Source: Thiogranum sp.
GTDB taxonomy: Bacteria > Pseudomonadota > Gammaproteobacteria > DSM-19610
DNA length: 64,000 bases
Direction of reading: 5' to 3'
Assembly: GCA_022340245.1 (NCBI GenBank)
Contig: JAJDOI010000016.1
Coordinates: 1-64,000, forward strand
The position numbers and the translations under genes are program-made. Below the pieces are notes generated by a model, which saw only the letters and a list, made by a program, of their open reading frames with translations, was not told where the DNA came from and searched no databases. This document shows positions 41,691 through 51,204 of the stretch, one piece after another. Position 1 is the stretch's first letter. Every line of letters starts with the position of its first letter.

Positions 41691-41806
41691 GCCTGGGCCG
41701 GTCGGGTGAAAATGATCACGTCCGGACCGATGATCTGCATATCGGCCAGCCCTTCCCCACACAGCCGGCACTGATTGCGGCCGGCCGTATCAGCGGGGAC
41801 AGTCAT
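41687..41806 (-). CDS. Candidate small protein (39 aa) with CxxC motif
   Basis: Minus-strand ATG-to-TAA frame [39 protein letters not shown] filling the yhbY-thioredoxin gap; convergent stop overlap with yhbY. Below the ORF-track size cutoff. Confidence 0.35.
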   Translation of the reverse strand: MTVPADTAGRNQCRLCGEGLADMQIIGPDVIIFTRPAQA

Positions 41807-41833
41807 AATGCATAAACCTGAAAGAAACAGTCG

Positions 41834-42922
41834 ATGCTGAGTATACTACGGGTTATGGACATGGCCGTCAGGCGACACACGGGCTGCGCACTGGGCCCCT
41901 GGCTGATCTGCATTATCTTGCTCGGCGCGGGAAACGCCTGGTGCGCAGACAGCGGCGATGATTTCGACAGCTTCGGCGAGCTGAAACCCTTCAAGGACGC
42001 ACCTCTGCCCGAGGCCATCACCCACCCGGCCTGGTTCAAGCTCAGTTTCCTCGATCTGCGCGACGATCTCGCCGAGGCCATCGACAGCGGCAAGCAGGGC
42101 CTGCTGGTGTATTTCGGACAAAAGTATTGCGCTTATTGCAAGAAGCTGCTGGAAATCAACTTCGGTAAAAAACAGGACATTGTCGACTACACCCGCAAGC
42201 ACTTCGACGTCATCGGCATGGACATTCACGGCCAGCGCGCAGTCACCGGCATGGACGGTCGCGAGTGGGACGAACACAGCTTCGCGCTGGAAAACCACAT
42301 CAACTTCACGCCCACGCTGATCTTCTATGACAAGGAGCGGCGCGAGGCGTTGCGCCTGTCAGGCTATTATCCGCCCTACCAGTTTCAGGCGGCGCTGGAA
42401 TACGTCGCCGACGGGTTCTACAAGCGCGAGAGTTTTCGTTCCTACCTGGCGCGCGCCGATGTTCCGATGGTCTTCGACAGCGGCGACATGAATTACGAGG
42501 ACTTCTTCGCGCCGGGGCCGCAGGCACTGGACAGAAGCCGTATCCCTGCCCAGCGGCCGCTGGTGGTGTTTTTCGAACAAAGCGACTGCCACGCCTGCGA
42601 CATACTGCACACCGGTCCGCTGCGCGATCCGGACATTCTCCAGCGCGTCGCCCGGTTCGACGCCAGTCAGCTGAACATGTGGAAGAACACGCCGGTGATC
42701 ACCCCCGGCGGCGAGCACACCACCGCAAAAAAATGGGCCGACGAGCTCGGCCTGTTCTACACGCCCACCCTGGTGTTCTTCGACGAGCACGGCAAGGAAA
42801 TCCTGCGTGTCGACTCGGTGGTGCAATTTTACCGGCTGCGTAACGTGCTGGACTACGTGCTGAGCGGCGCCTACCACGAATACCCGACCTTCCAGCAGTG
42901 GCGTACCGCCACCCGGCGCTAG
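41834..42922 (+). CDS. Exported protein with two thioredoxin-like domains
   Basis: Signal-like N-terminus; domain 1 'LLVYFGQKYCAYCKKLLEINF...INFTPTLIFYD', domain 2 'LVVFFEQSDCHACDILHTGPL...LFYTPTLVFFD' each with CxxC and cis-Pro loop. Confidence 0.8.
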   Translation: MLSILRVMDMAVRRHTGCALGPWLICIILLGAGNAWCADSGDDFDSFGELKPFKDAPLPEAITHPAWFKLSFLDLRDDLAEAIDSGKQGLLVYFGQKYCAYCKKLLEINFGKKQDIVDYTRKHFDVIGMDIHGQRAVTGMDGREWDEHSFALENHINFTPTLIFYDKERREALRLSGYYPPYQFQAALEYVADGFYKRESFRSYLARADVPMVFDSGDMNYEDFFAPGPQALDRSRIPAQRPLVVFFEQSDCHACDILHTGPLRDPDILQRVARFDASQLNMWKNTPVITPGGEHTTAKKWADELGLFYTPTLVFFDEHGKEILRVDSVVQFYRLRNVLDYVLSGAYHEYPTFQQWRTATRR

Positions 42923-42965
42923 CGGCTCTGCTTAGCTCTATGCGCCGGGTGCGCCTGCAGTCTCG

Positions 42966-43053
42966 CAGGTTGGGCCGAGCTTGCGAAGCCCAACATTGAG
43001 GAGCCCGCCCTGTTGCAGGGATCGTTGGGCTTCGCAAGCTCAGCCCAACCTGC
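42966..43053. repeat. Paired inverted REP-like palindromes, locus 4
   Basis: CAGGTTGGGCCGAGCTTGCGAAGCCCAAC (42966-42994) and GTTGGGCTTCGCAAGCTCAGCCCAACCTGCG (about 43024-43054). Confidence 0.85.
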
Positions 43054-43078
43054 GGTGTTGGCGGCTTATGCAGGACGC

Positions 43079-44320
43079 CTAACGGCTGGTGAGTTTGAGT
43101 TCGATACGACGGTTGCGCCGGTAGGCTTCGGGCGTGTCGCCGGTGTCCAACGGGTGATACTGGGCGAAGCCCGCAGCGACCAGGTGTTCCGGCGGCACGC
43201 CCTGGGCGATCAGGTATTTGACAATGCTGGTGGCCCGCGCCGAGGACAGTTCCCAGTTGGACGGAAAAACTGTGCGCACCGGGCGGCGGTCGGTATGACC
43301 GTCGACCCGCAACACCCAGTCCATACCCGCCGGGATCTTGTCCATGATCTCTTTCAGGCTATGCGCCACCTTGGCGATTTCAGCCTGCCCACGCTTGTCC
43401 AGATCGGCGGAAGCCGAGGGAAACAGCACTTCGGACGGCAACAGGAAGCGGTCGCCTTCGATCCTGATGTCGGGATCGTCTTTCAACGCTTCGCGCAGCT
43501 TGCCGAAAAATTCCGAGCGATAGGCCTCGAGCTCCTCGACCTTTGCGGCGAGTGCAACATTCAGGCGTGCTCCCAGGTTCTCGACTTCCAGCGTCTTGTC
43601 TTTCAGATTGGCCTCGGACACCGCCAGCGCCTTGTTGAGACGCGCGAGCTGTTCGTTCAGCGCCTCCAGGCGCAGGTTGAGCGCGTCGGCATCGCTCCTG
43701 GCGCGTCCGGTATCCTCGCGACTCGCCTCCAGCTGTGTCTGCAGCGTGTCGCGTGCCGAACTCAGGGTGCGAATCTGTTCCACCTGCTGGTCGGCCAGTT
43801 GCTGCTGGTCGGAGAGTTGACTGCGGCTGGTATCCAGTTCGCCTTTCAACCGGTCGCGCGCCGCGGCGAGATTTTCGATTTGTGCGGCCTGTTGTTCGCC
43901 CAGCTGCTTTTGTTCCGACAGCTGCGACTGGCTGGTATTCAGTTCGAGCTGCAGCGCCGCCAGCGCCAGCTCGGCGTCGTGGGCCTTGAGCGTAAGCGCC
44001 GCCAGTTGTGCCTGCAGATCGTCACGTGTCGCCCGGGTGCTTTGCAGTTGGCTGTCCAGTCCCTCGAGGCGCTGCTGCAGCTGTTGTTTATCATCCCGCG
44101 TCTGCGCCAGCAGCGCCGACAGGCTGCTGATCTGGCCGCGTAACCGGCCGAGCGCCGCATCGCGTCCGACCAGCGCATCGCTCAACAGATACTGTCCCAG
44201 CGAAAACAGCAGCAGGACAAAGATCACCACCATGAGCAACGCCGCGAGGGCGTCGACAAAGCCCGGCCAGATGTCCAGGCTGCGGCGGCTGCGGCGACTT
44301 GCAATCAGCATGCTGCTCAA
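43079..44320 (-). CDS. OmpA/MotB-like peptidoglycan-anchored protein with long coiled coil
   Basis: Single TM with Asp 'WPGFVDALAALLMVVIFVLLLFSL', long heptad region, C-terminal OmpA domain 'LRVDGHTDRRPV...ELSSARATSIVKYLIAQGVPPEHLVAAGFAQYHP'. Confidence 0.85.
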   Translation of the reverse strand: MSSMLIASRRSRRSLDIWPGFVDALAALLMVVIFVLLLFSLGQYLLSDALVGRDAALGRLRGQISSLSALLAQTRDDKQQLQQRLEGLDSQLQSTRATRDDLQAQLAALTLKAHDAELALAALQLELNTSQSQLSEQKQLGEQQAAQIENLAAARDRLKGELDTSRSQLSDQQQLADQQVEQIRTLSSARDTLQTQLEASREDTGRARSDADALNLRLEALNEQLARLNKALAVSEANLKDKTLEVENLGARLNVALAAKVEELEAYRSEFFGKLREALKDDPDIRIEGDRFLLPSEVLFPSASADLDKRGQAEIAKVAHSLKEIMDKIPAGMDWVLRVDGHTDRRPVRTVFPSNWELSSARATSIVKYLIAQGVPPEHLVAAGFAQYHPLDTGDTPEAYRRNRRIELKLTSR

Positions 44321-45291
44321 CTCGCGCGCTTGCGGTCACGCGGCGTATTGCGCCCGTGGGCTTCGGCCGACAACGCGCGGCCGATGAGACGCAACTCGTC
44401 GCGGATGTCCTCGGACAACTGGCCGCGTCCGGACGACAGTTCCTCGGCGAGCCGCCGGATGCTGGCATCCAGGTCGCGCCGCTGGGCTTCGTCACGGGTC
44501 ATGCCGCGCTGCAACCGGTCGAGCGTCTCGGCGGTCTTTTCCAGCAGCGCATGAATATAGGTCGGTTCACTCAAACCGTCTTCGGCGTACATCTGCAGCC
44601 CGGCCATATGGGTGAGGCTGGTCAGCCAGTCCTCCAACTGGTTGAAAAACCGGTTCTGGGCATGACCGACCTGCAGGTCAAGAAAGCCGAGGATCAGCGA
44701 ACCCGCTAGGCCGAACAGGGAGGAACTGAACGCCGTGCCCATGCCCGACAGCGGCTCTTTCAGCCCCGCTAGCAGGCCACCGAACAGCATTGCGTTGTCG
44801 CCGCCGGTATGCATCTCACTGATCATGTGAGCGACTGCGCTCACGGTTTGCAGCAGGCCCCAGAAGGTGCCGAGCAGACCGAGAAAAATCAACAACCCGA
44901 TGGTATAACGCGACACATCGCGCGCCTCGTCGAGGCGCAGGCGGACACTGTCCAGCACGGCGCGCAGCGACAGCGGTGACAGGCGCATCGGCTCGTCGCC
45001 ATGCTGTTCCACCAGCTTTTCCAGCGCGGCCAGCATACGCGTACGCTTCTGGGGCCCGCGGCGGCGGCCGCGGCCGCGATGCCGGTTCACCCAGGCGGCT
45101 TCGAACGACAGGCTGGAGATCTGCTGAAAGTTGACAATCACCCCGATCAGGAACACCGCCACGATCACGGCGTTGAACACCGGGTTGGAAAGAAACGCTT
45201 CGCTCAGCGGCTTGAACAGAACCACAACCGCCACAGCGATCAGGGCAAGAAAAGGGACCATCCACACCAGTACCCGTGCGGGCCGTGTCAT
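44317..45291 (-). CDS. MotA/TolQ/ExbB-like ion channel protein
   Basis: 'IGLLIFLGLLGTFWGLLQTVSAV', 'GMGTAFSSSLFGLAGSLILGFLDLQ'; overlaps the OmpA-like gene by 4 nt. Confidence 0.82.
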   Translation of the reverse strand: MTRPARVLVWMVPFLALIAVAVVVLFKPLSEAFLSNPVFNAVIVAVFLIGVIVNFQQISSLSFEAAWVNRHRGRGRRRGPQKRTRMLAALEKLVEQHGDEPMRLSPLSLRAVLDSVRLRLDEARDVSRYTIGLLIFLGLLGTFWGLLQTVSAVAHMISEMHTGGDNAMLFGGLLAGLKEPLSGMGTAFSSSLFGLAGSLILGFLDLQVGHAQNRFFNQLEDWLTSLTHMAGLQMYAEDGLSEPTYIHALLEKTAETLDRLQRGMTRDEAQRRDLDASIRRLAEELSSGRGQLSEDIRDELRLIGRALSAEAHGRNTPRDRKRAS

Positions 45292-45376
45292 ACCAGACTC
45301 CTTGTTAGTGATACTTCAACGCCCGGTACGGAACCGGACAACAGGCCGTCGGGCCGGCGAGGTTGCCGCGTGGCTG

Positions 45377-45751
45377 TCACCCGCCGGCGCCCGGCCAGAG
45401 TCTCAGGCCCAGCCAAAAAAATCCCGGCATCAACAGACCACAACCGGCAACAGCAATGAACAACGCCAGGTCGAAACCGCCGGTCATCAGCCTGCGTATC
45501 CCCGTCGCAGCGCCGATCGCCGCGAGGAAAAACCCGAACTCGGTGAGGATCAGCTGTGTCAACAGCGGCAGGGTGCGCCCGCCTTCCGGCCCCATCGCCC
45601 CGGTTTGCAGCAACACCAGTGCGAGCAACAGCCCTACACCCAGGGCCAGCCAGGCAAACGGCCACTTCACGCCACGCGCGCCGGCGACGGGCCGCCCGGA
45701 TGCCCCATCAGGTGTCTTCCCGCATGACGTTGCCCTGCCCGCCGCGGCCAT
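45377..45751 (-). CDS. Hypothetical membrane protein
   Basis: Three or four hydrophobic segments; same strand and upstream of the MotA-like gene; start uncertain. Confidence 0.5.
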   Translation of the reverse strand: MAAAGRATSCGKTPDGASGRPVAGARGVKWPFAWLALGVGLLLALVLLQTGAMGPEGGRTLPLLTQLILTEFGFFLAAIGAATGIRRLMTGGFDLALFIAVAGCGLLMPGFFWLGLRLWPGAGG

Positions 45752-45993
45752 GAATGCATACTTCGATCATGATGGCACCGTATACGACTATTGACTTACC
45801 GGTGCAGTTCCGCCAAAACTCTGACAAACCGGTGACCCTCCCTGAAAAGACCAACACATGGGCTCACTATACTGAAAAACGATCTGGCGGTTAATGCTTC
45901 AGATCAATACGGGGAAATATCCCGCTACCGCCGGTGCCGAACAGAACCAGCCGGGCGAACGCCCGCAGGCGCATGCAGCGTTGCTGCCTGGCC

Positions 45994-46503
45994 TCAGCTA
46001 TCCGCCTTCAACAACTCAAGCAGCCCGCGCAGCAAAGCCGTGGGGGTGGGCGGACAGCCCGGGATGACAATATCGACCGGTACAACCTTGTCCACGCCGC
46101 CAAGACTCGCATAGGAACAACCGAATTCGCCGCCGCCCACAGCGCAGTCGCCCACCGCAATGACCCACTTCGGTGCCGGCGTGGCGGCGTAGGTGCGTTG
46201 CAGGGCGGCGGCCATGTGGCGTGACACCGGCCCGGTCACCAGCAGCGCATCGGCATGGCGCGGCGATGCCACGAAGTGCACACCGAACCGCTCCACATCG
46301 TAGAAGGGGTTATTCAGCGCGTGGACTTCGAGTTCGCAACCGTTACAGGATCCCGCATCAACTGCGCGGATGGCGAAACTACCGCGCATGCGCCGCCCCA
46401 CCCGGCGTTTGACCTCGATGCCGAGCGCCTCCAGGGACGGCTCTGCGGCTACCGGTTCGGTGACAATGCCGATTTTGCGGATTTTGTTGAGGATTCTCAG
46501 CAT
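45994..46503 (-). CDS. hyfI: Hydrogenase-4 HyfI/NuoB-like small subunit
   Basis: 'DAGSCNGCELEVHAL', 'VIAVGDCAVGGGEFG', 'IPGCPPTPTALLRGLLEL': all N2-type/proximal cluster cysteines retained. Confidence 0.88.
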   Translation of the reverse strand: MLRILNKIRKIGIVTEPVAAEPSLEALGIEVKRRVGRRMRGSFAIRAVDAGSCNGCELEVHALNNPFYDVERFGVHFVASPRHADALLVTGPVSRHMAAALQRTYAATPAPKWVIAVGDCAVGGGEFGCSYASLGGVDKVVPVDIVIPGCPPTPTALLRGLLELLKADS

Positions 46504-46512
46504 GACGGTGGG

Positions 46513-48105
46513 TTACAGGTCGTGCCCCGAGTAGGAGGCGTTGACGGATTTATTGCAAACCGGGAAATCCGGCACGATATTTCCGTGAATCAATTGTTCC
46601 AGCGCCGGCCAGATGAGCCAGCTGGGGTCACGCGGAAAAAAACGCGCGACCTTGCCCGCGTCGCCGAAACGCACGTAACACAGGACTTCGCCGCGCCAGC
46701 CCTCCAGCAGTCCCAGCCCTTCGGCACCGGACGCCGGTGGCTGCCACGGTAGCGCGGTTTCCCCCTCGGGCAGCGTATCCAGCAGTTGCTGAATCAGCGC
46801 CAGCGAGTGTCCGATTTCATGGGTCCGCACCCTGAGCCTGGCAGCGACGTCACCTTCCCGGAAGACCGGCGATTCCACCTGCAGGCGATGATACGGCGCA
46901 TAGGCGTGATCCCGGCGCAGATCGTAGTCGCGACCGCTGGCTTTGCCCACGTAACCCACGGTGCCGAGCAGCGCCGCCGTCTCGGGCGTCAATACACCCG
47001 TACCGAGCAGGCGGTCTTCGAGAGAGGGGTGATAATCGACAATCGGTGACAGCTCCTCGAGTTCCCCGCCCAGCTCGGCATGACTGGCCTTCAGTGCATC
47101 GAGCTGCGCTGCATCCAGGTCGCGGGAAACACCGCCCGGGATCACACAATCCATCAGCAGCCGATGACCGAAGACCTGCCCGTTGACGCGTTGCCAGGTT
47201 TCGCGCAGCCGGCCGAACTGGTAGTGGGCGAAGGCGAAACCGACATCGTTACAGACGGCCCCGATGTCGCCGAGGTGGTTGGCAATGCGCTCGCGTTCAA
47301 CCAGCACAGCGCGCAGGTGCAGCGCCCGCGGCGGCACGCTGCAGCGCGCGGCACGCTCCATCGCCATGCACGCCGCCCAGGCGTGTGCCACGCTGCTGTC
47401 GCCGCAAACGCGCCCCGCGAGCCGGGCCAAACCGGCCGCGTCGCGGCCCTCGGCGATTTTTTCGATACCCTTGTGCACATAGCCGAGTCGTTCTTCGAGG
47501 TTCAGCACGGTTTCTCCGAGCGCCTGAAAACGGAAGTGCCCCGGTTCTATGATACCGGCATGCACCGGGCCCACCGGGATTTCATAAACGCCAGTGCCCT
47601 GCACCTGGAAGAACGGATAATCAGCGTCCGGCGCGCAGATCTCACCGCCGCGATCACCCTCGGCGGGGAAGTCCCTGCGCAACGGGTAATGCCCCTCCGA
47701 CCAGGCCTGGTGACGGGTCCAGCGACGGGCATCGGGATGATCGCTGAAGACAATGCCGAACATGTCCTGCACGTGCCGCTCCGGCCGGTTGGCCGCGGGG
47801 AACCAGGGTGTCTGCGACGGCAGCACCGGCTGGCGGAGGTCTACCCCCGCGCGCACCACCAGGTAGTCACCGCGGTATTCGAAACAGGCATTGAGGTTGA
47901 AAAGCCCGCTATCGACCTGGTCGGCCCAAACCGCCGACCAGCGGCATCCGTAGGCGTGCGCCACCGCGGCAAAGCTTCCCCAGTCCTCGTGATCGATGTC
48001 CAGCAGGTGCACCAGCGCGAGTTGCGTCGCCGAACCGTGGCGCACCAGTACGTGCTCGTCCTCGCAACGTGCCAGCAGCTCGGACAACCACTCGAAACGG
48101 ATCAC
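46513..48105 (-). CDS. hyfG: HyfG-like large subunit (NuoC-NuoD fusion) lacking Ni-Fe CxxC ligands
   Basis: NuoC-like 'RPERHVQDMFGIVFSDHPDARRW...HYPLRRDFP' fused to NuoD/large-subunit domain; L1 reads RVCGDSSVAHA, C-terminus reads DFPVCNKSVNASYSGHDL*. Confidence 0.88.
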   Translation of the reverse strand: MIRFEWLSELLARCEDEHVLVRHGSATQLALVHLLDIDHEDWGSFAAVAHAYGCRWSAVWADQVDSGLFNLNACFEYRGDYLVVRAGVDLRQPVLPSQTPWFPAANRPERHVQDMFGIVFSDHPDARRWTRHQAWSEGHYPLRRDFPAEGDRGGEICAPDADYPFFQVQGTGVYEIPVGPVHAGIIEPGHFRFQALGETVLNLEERLGYVHKGIEKIAEGRDAAGLARLAGRVCGDSSVAHAWAACMAMERAARCSVPPRALHLRAVLVERERIANHLGDIGAVCNDVGFAFAHYQFGRLRETWQRVNGQVFGHRLLMDCVIPGGVSRDLDAAQLDALKASHAELGGELEELSPIVDYHPSLEDRLLGTGVLTPETAALLGTVGYVGKASGRDYDLRRDHAYAPYHRLQVESPVFREGDVAARLRVRTHEIGHSLALIQQLLDTLPEGETALPWQPPASGAEGLGLLEGWRGEVLCYVRFGDAGKVARFFPRDPSWLIWPALEQLIHGNIVPDFPVCNKSVNASYSGHDL

Positions 48106-49586
48106 AGCAGCCCCCTGCCGGTGATCAGCACCGCCGCCTGGTCAAACCATTCGGCCAGAAACGTCGGGATCGACAAGCCCAGCCACAGCACCAGCACCAG
48201 ATGCAGCACCACCGGCCACATGCTGGCCTGTACCGCCTGCTGCCCTTCCGGCCGATCGCCGTAGACCATCGGGTGCAGGTGCCGGAACAGGCCCGCAAAG
48301 GCGACGCCGAGGCCGGCCAGCAGCGGCACCGTCAGCCACGGGTAGCTCTGCATGGTCGCCGACAGCAGCAGGAACTCGCTGGTGAACACGCCGAACGGGG
48401 GGAACCCGGCAATAGCCACGGTGCCGATCAACAGTCCCCAGCCGACGGCCGGCTGTGTCTGGATCAAGCCGCGAATCCCGTCGATAGCCTGGGTACGGGC
48501 GATATGACTGGCGTGCCCGACGGCGACGAATATCGCCGACTTGGTCAGCGAGTGCACCGTCATGTGCAGCAGCCCGCCAAAGGTCGCAAGCGGGCCGCCC
48601 AGGCCGAAGGCGAAGGTCATCAGGCCCATGTGTTCAATGGAGGAATAGCTGAACAGACGCTTGATATCCCGCTGCCGGTGCAGGAACAGTCCGGCGACCG
48701 TAAAAGACACCACGCCAAAGCCCATCATCAGGTAGCCCGCAAGGTGGGGATCGTGCACCGTGCCGCCGGCGAGCGCGCTGTCGGTGAGTATTTTGACGCG
48801 CACCAGCGCATACAGCGCCACGTTCAGCAACAGGCCCGACAGCACCGCCGACATCGGTGTGGGGCCTTCCGAGTGGGCATCGGGCAGCCAGGTGTGCATC
48901 GGCACCAGTCCCACCTTGGTTCCGTAACCCACCAGCAGGAACACGAAGGCGATCGCCATCACCACCGGCTGCAGCGCACTGGCGTGTTCGGCGAGCACCG
49001 TCCACAGCAAGGCGTTTTCGACGTCCGGGATGACCTGCGCGGCAGCGAAATACAACAGCACGGTACCGAACAGTGCCAGAGCGATGCCCACGCCGCAGAC
49101 GATGAAGTATTTCCAGGCGGCTTCCACCGATTCGGGCGTGCGATAGAGACTGACCAGTAACACGGTCGCCAGCGTTGCGCCTTCGAGCGCGACCCACAGC
49201 ACACCCAGGTTGTTGGTGGTGAGCGCGAGCTGCATGGTGAACAGGAATCCCTGGTAACTCGCGTGGTACAGCCGCATGCGGCCCGGCCCGAGGCGGCCGT
49301 TGGCCTGCTCCTGCGCCATGTAGGCGGCGGAGAAGAACGATGTTGTCGCTCCGACCAGCGCCGTCAGCGCGATCAGGTAGACGTTGAAGGAATCAATATG
49401 GAACTGCCCGGCTTCGCCGCCGAGCGGGCCCTGCTGCAATACCGTGCGCGCCAGCCACACGCTGGCGGCGAACCCGCCCGCACTGGCCGACACGTTGAAG
49501 ACGGCCGCACCACGCCGGTCGCCCAACAGCGCCAGCAGCATGCCGGCAAACAGCGGTATCAGCAGCGTCAGGTACAGCGCGCTCAT
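48102..49586 (-). CDS. hyfF: HyfF-like proton-translocating antiporter subunit (NuoL/M/N family)
   Basis: 'VGLVPMHTWLPDAHSEGPTPMSAVLSGLLLNVALYALVR', 'LFSYSSIEHMGLMTFAFG'. Confidence 0.9.
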   Translation of the reverse strand: MSALYLTLLIPLFAGMLLALLGDRRGAAVFNVSASAGGFAASVWLARTVLQQGPLGGEAGQFHIDSFNVYLIALTALVGATTSFFSAAYMAQEQANGRLGPGRMRLYHASYQGFLFTMQLALTTNNLGVLWVALEGATLATVLLVSLYRTPESVEAAWKYFIVCGVGIALALFGTVLLYFAAAQVIPDVENALLWTVLAEHASALQPVVMAIAFVFLLVGYGTKVGLVPMHTWLPDAHSEGPTPMSAVLSGLLLNVALYALVRVKILTDSALAGGTVHDPHLAGYLMMGFGVVSFTVAGLFLHRQRDIKRLFSYSSIEHMGLMTFAFGLGGPLATFGGLLHMTVHSLTKSAIFVAVGHASHIARTQAIDGIRGLIQTQPAVGWGLLIGTVAIAGFPPFGVFTSEFLLLSATMQSYPWLTVPLLAGLGVAFAGLFRHLHPMVYGDRPEGQQAVQASMWPVVLHLVLVLWLGLSIPTFLAEWFDQAAVLITGRGLL

Positions 49587-50257
49587 TCGTCCGACTCCGA
49601 CAGCCGGTTGAGCTGGTCCACGTCCAGCGATTCGATGCTGTCGCGGATATGAAAGAAGAACACCCCGAAAATAACCGCGGCGACCAGCACATCGAAGGCG
49701 ATGCCCAGTTCCACCACCATGGGCATGCCGTGGGTGGCAGCCACCGCAGCGAAGAACAGACCGTTTTCCAGCGACATGAAGCCCACCACCTGGGCAACCG
49801 CCTTGCCGCGGCTGACCAGCATCAGCATGCCGAGCAGCACCACCGCCATACTGATGGCGATGGTGTTGCGCGTCACCGACGCCGACAGTTCACTGATGGG
49901 CTCGGCGACGTAGTAGCAGAAGATCACCAGCAACGCGCCGATGAGCAACACCGTGGCCGGGTGCTCGGCACCGTGTTCGTCACGGTCTATACCCAGCCGG
50001 GTGACCAGCCGGTGCAACAGCCAGGGAACAAACAGCGCCTTGAGCAGGACTGCGAGCAGCGCCGAGATGTACAGATCGTGCTTGCCGCTGTCGAACGCCA
50101 CCAGGCCGGTGGTGATCGCCACCAGCAGCCCCTGCCAGGCAAACACGTGGATCATGGGCACCACCCGGCTCTGGGCCAGCAGCGCAAATGAGGTAAACAT
50201 CACCAGCGCCGCGAGGGTAAGGATGGCCTGCTGATAGAGCGGCAACTGTTCGAGCAC
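49583..50257 (-). CDS. hyfE: HyfE-like membrane subunit
   Basis: Multi-TM ~224 aa protein between NuoH-like and NuoL/M-like genes; 'GKAVAQVVGFMSLENGLFFAAVAATHGMPMVVELGIAFDVLVAAVIFGVFFFHIRDSIESLDVDQLNRL'. Confidence 0.87.
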   Translation of the reverse strand: MLEQLPLYQQAILTLAALVMFTSFALLAQSRVVPMIHVFAWQGLLVAITTGLVAFDSGKHDLYISALLAVLLKALFVPWLLHRLVTRLGIDRDEHGAEHPATVLLIGALLVIFCYYVAEPISELSASVTRNTIAISMAVVLLGMLMLVSRGKAVAQVVGFMSLENGLFFAAVAATHGMPMVVELGIAFDVLVAAVIFGVFFFHIRDSIESLDVDQLNRLSESDE

Positions 50258-50259
50258 TG

Positions 50260-51204
50260 TCAGCCGACCTCGAGGATGATGTGACTCAACAGCCCGATCA
50301 GCGCCAGCGTCAGCGCCAGCACCAGGAATGCCGGCACGCGAAACAGGCGCATCTTCGCCAGCACGCTCTCACCCACGGCCAGCAGCGCACCCAGCACCAT
50401 CAGTTTGAAAAATACCACGGCCGCGCCGATGGCCAGCGCCGTGACGCTGTTGTGGGTGGCGATTCCCCAGGGGAAAAAGATGTTGACGATCAGCACGCCG
50501 TAGATCAGCAGTTTGATTTGCGCGGCCCACTCGATGAGCGCCAGGTGGCGGCCGCTGTACTCCAGGACCATGGCCTCGTGAATCATGGTCAGTTCCAGGT
50601 GAGTTGCCGGGTTGTCCACCGGGATACGCCCGGTTTCGGCAATGCCAACCAGCATCAGGCCAAGCAGTGCGAACAACAACGACGGGCGTAACACCAGCCC
50701 CTGGGCGAGTATCTGGTCGATGACCGTGGACAAGTTGGTGCTGGAGGCCACCATGGCCAGCGTAAACACCGCCACGAGCATGGCGGGCTCTGCCAGTGCG
50801 GCAATGGTCATTTCGCGCGATGAGCCCATGCCGCCGAATGCGGTGCCGACATCCATGCCGGCAAGTGCGAGGAAAAACCGCGCCAGGGAAAAGAAGCCGG
50901 CCAGTACGATCACGTCGGCGATGGCAGCTGTCGGCAGGTTCACGGCAATAAAGGGCACCACCGCGGCCGCCAGCAGCGTCGCACCGGCAATGATGTACGG
51001 CGTCATGACAAACAGCGGCGAGGCGGTTTCGGCCATCACCACCTGCTTGGAGAACAGGCGGCGCAGGTCACGGTACGGCTGGAGGAGTGCCGGCGAGCTA
51101 CGATTCTGCAGCCAGCACTTCACCCGTTTCACCCAGGCCGCGAACAACGGCGCCAGCGCCACAAACAGCAGCGTTCCGAGCAGCGCCAGCAGCCAGTCGT
51201 TCAT
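50260..51204 (-). CDS. hyfC: HyfC-like (NuoH family) membrane subunit
   Basis: 'MNDWLLALLGTLLFVALAPLFAAWVKRVKCWLQNRSSPALLQPYRDLRRLFSKQ', 'IPVDNPATHLELTMIHEAMVLEYSG'; start placed at 51204 (ATGA overlap with the upstream stop). Confidence 0.9.
   Translation of the reverse strand: MNDWLLALLGTLLFVALAPLFAAWVKRVKCWLQNRSSPALLQPYRDLRRLFSKQVVMAETASPLFVMTPYIIAGATLLAAAVVPFIAVNLPTAAIADVIVLAGFFSLARFFLALAGMDVGTAFGGMGSSREMTIAALAEPAMLVAVFTLAMVASSTNLSTVIDQILAQGLVLRPSLLFALLGLMLVGIAETGRIPVDNPATHLELTMIHEAMVLEYSGRHLALIEWAAQIKLLIYGVLIVNIFFPWGIATHNSVTALAIGAAVVFFKLMVLGALLAVGESVLAKMRLFRVPAFLVLALTLALIGLLSHIILEVG

Noticed and set aside
43079-45291. Zorya anti-phage system (MotA-like plus OmpA-like pair)
   Set aside because: No ZorC/D/E helicase or nuclease genes adjacent; coiled coil is in the OmpA subunit rather than a long ZorA tail.
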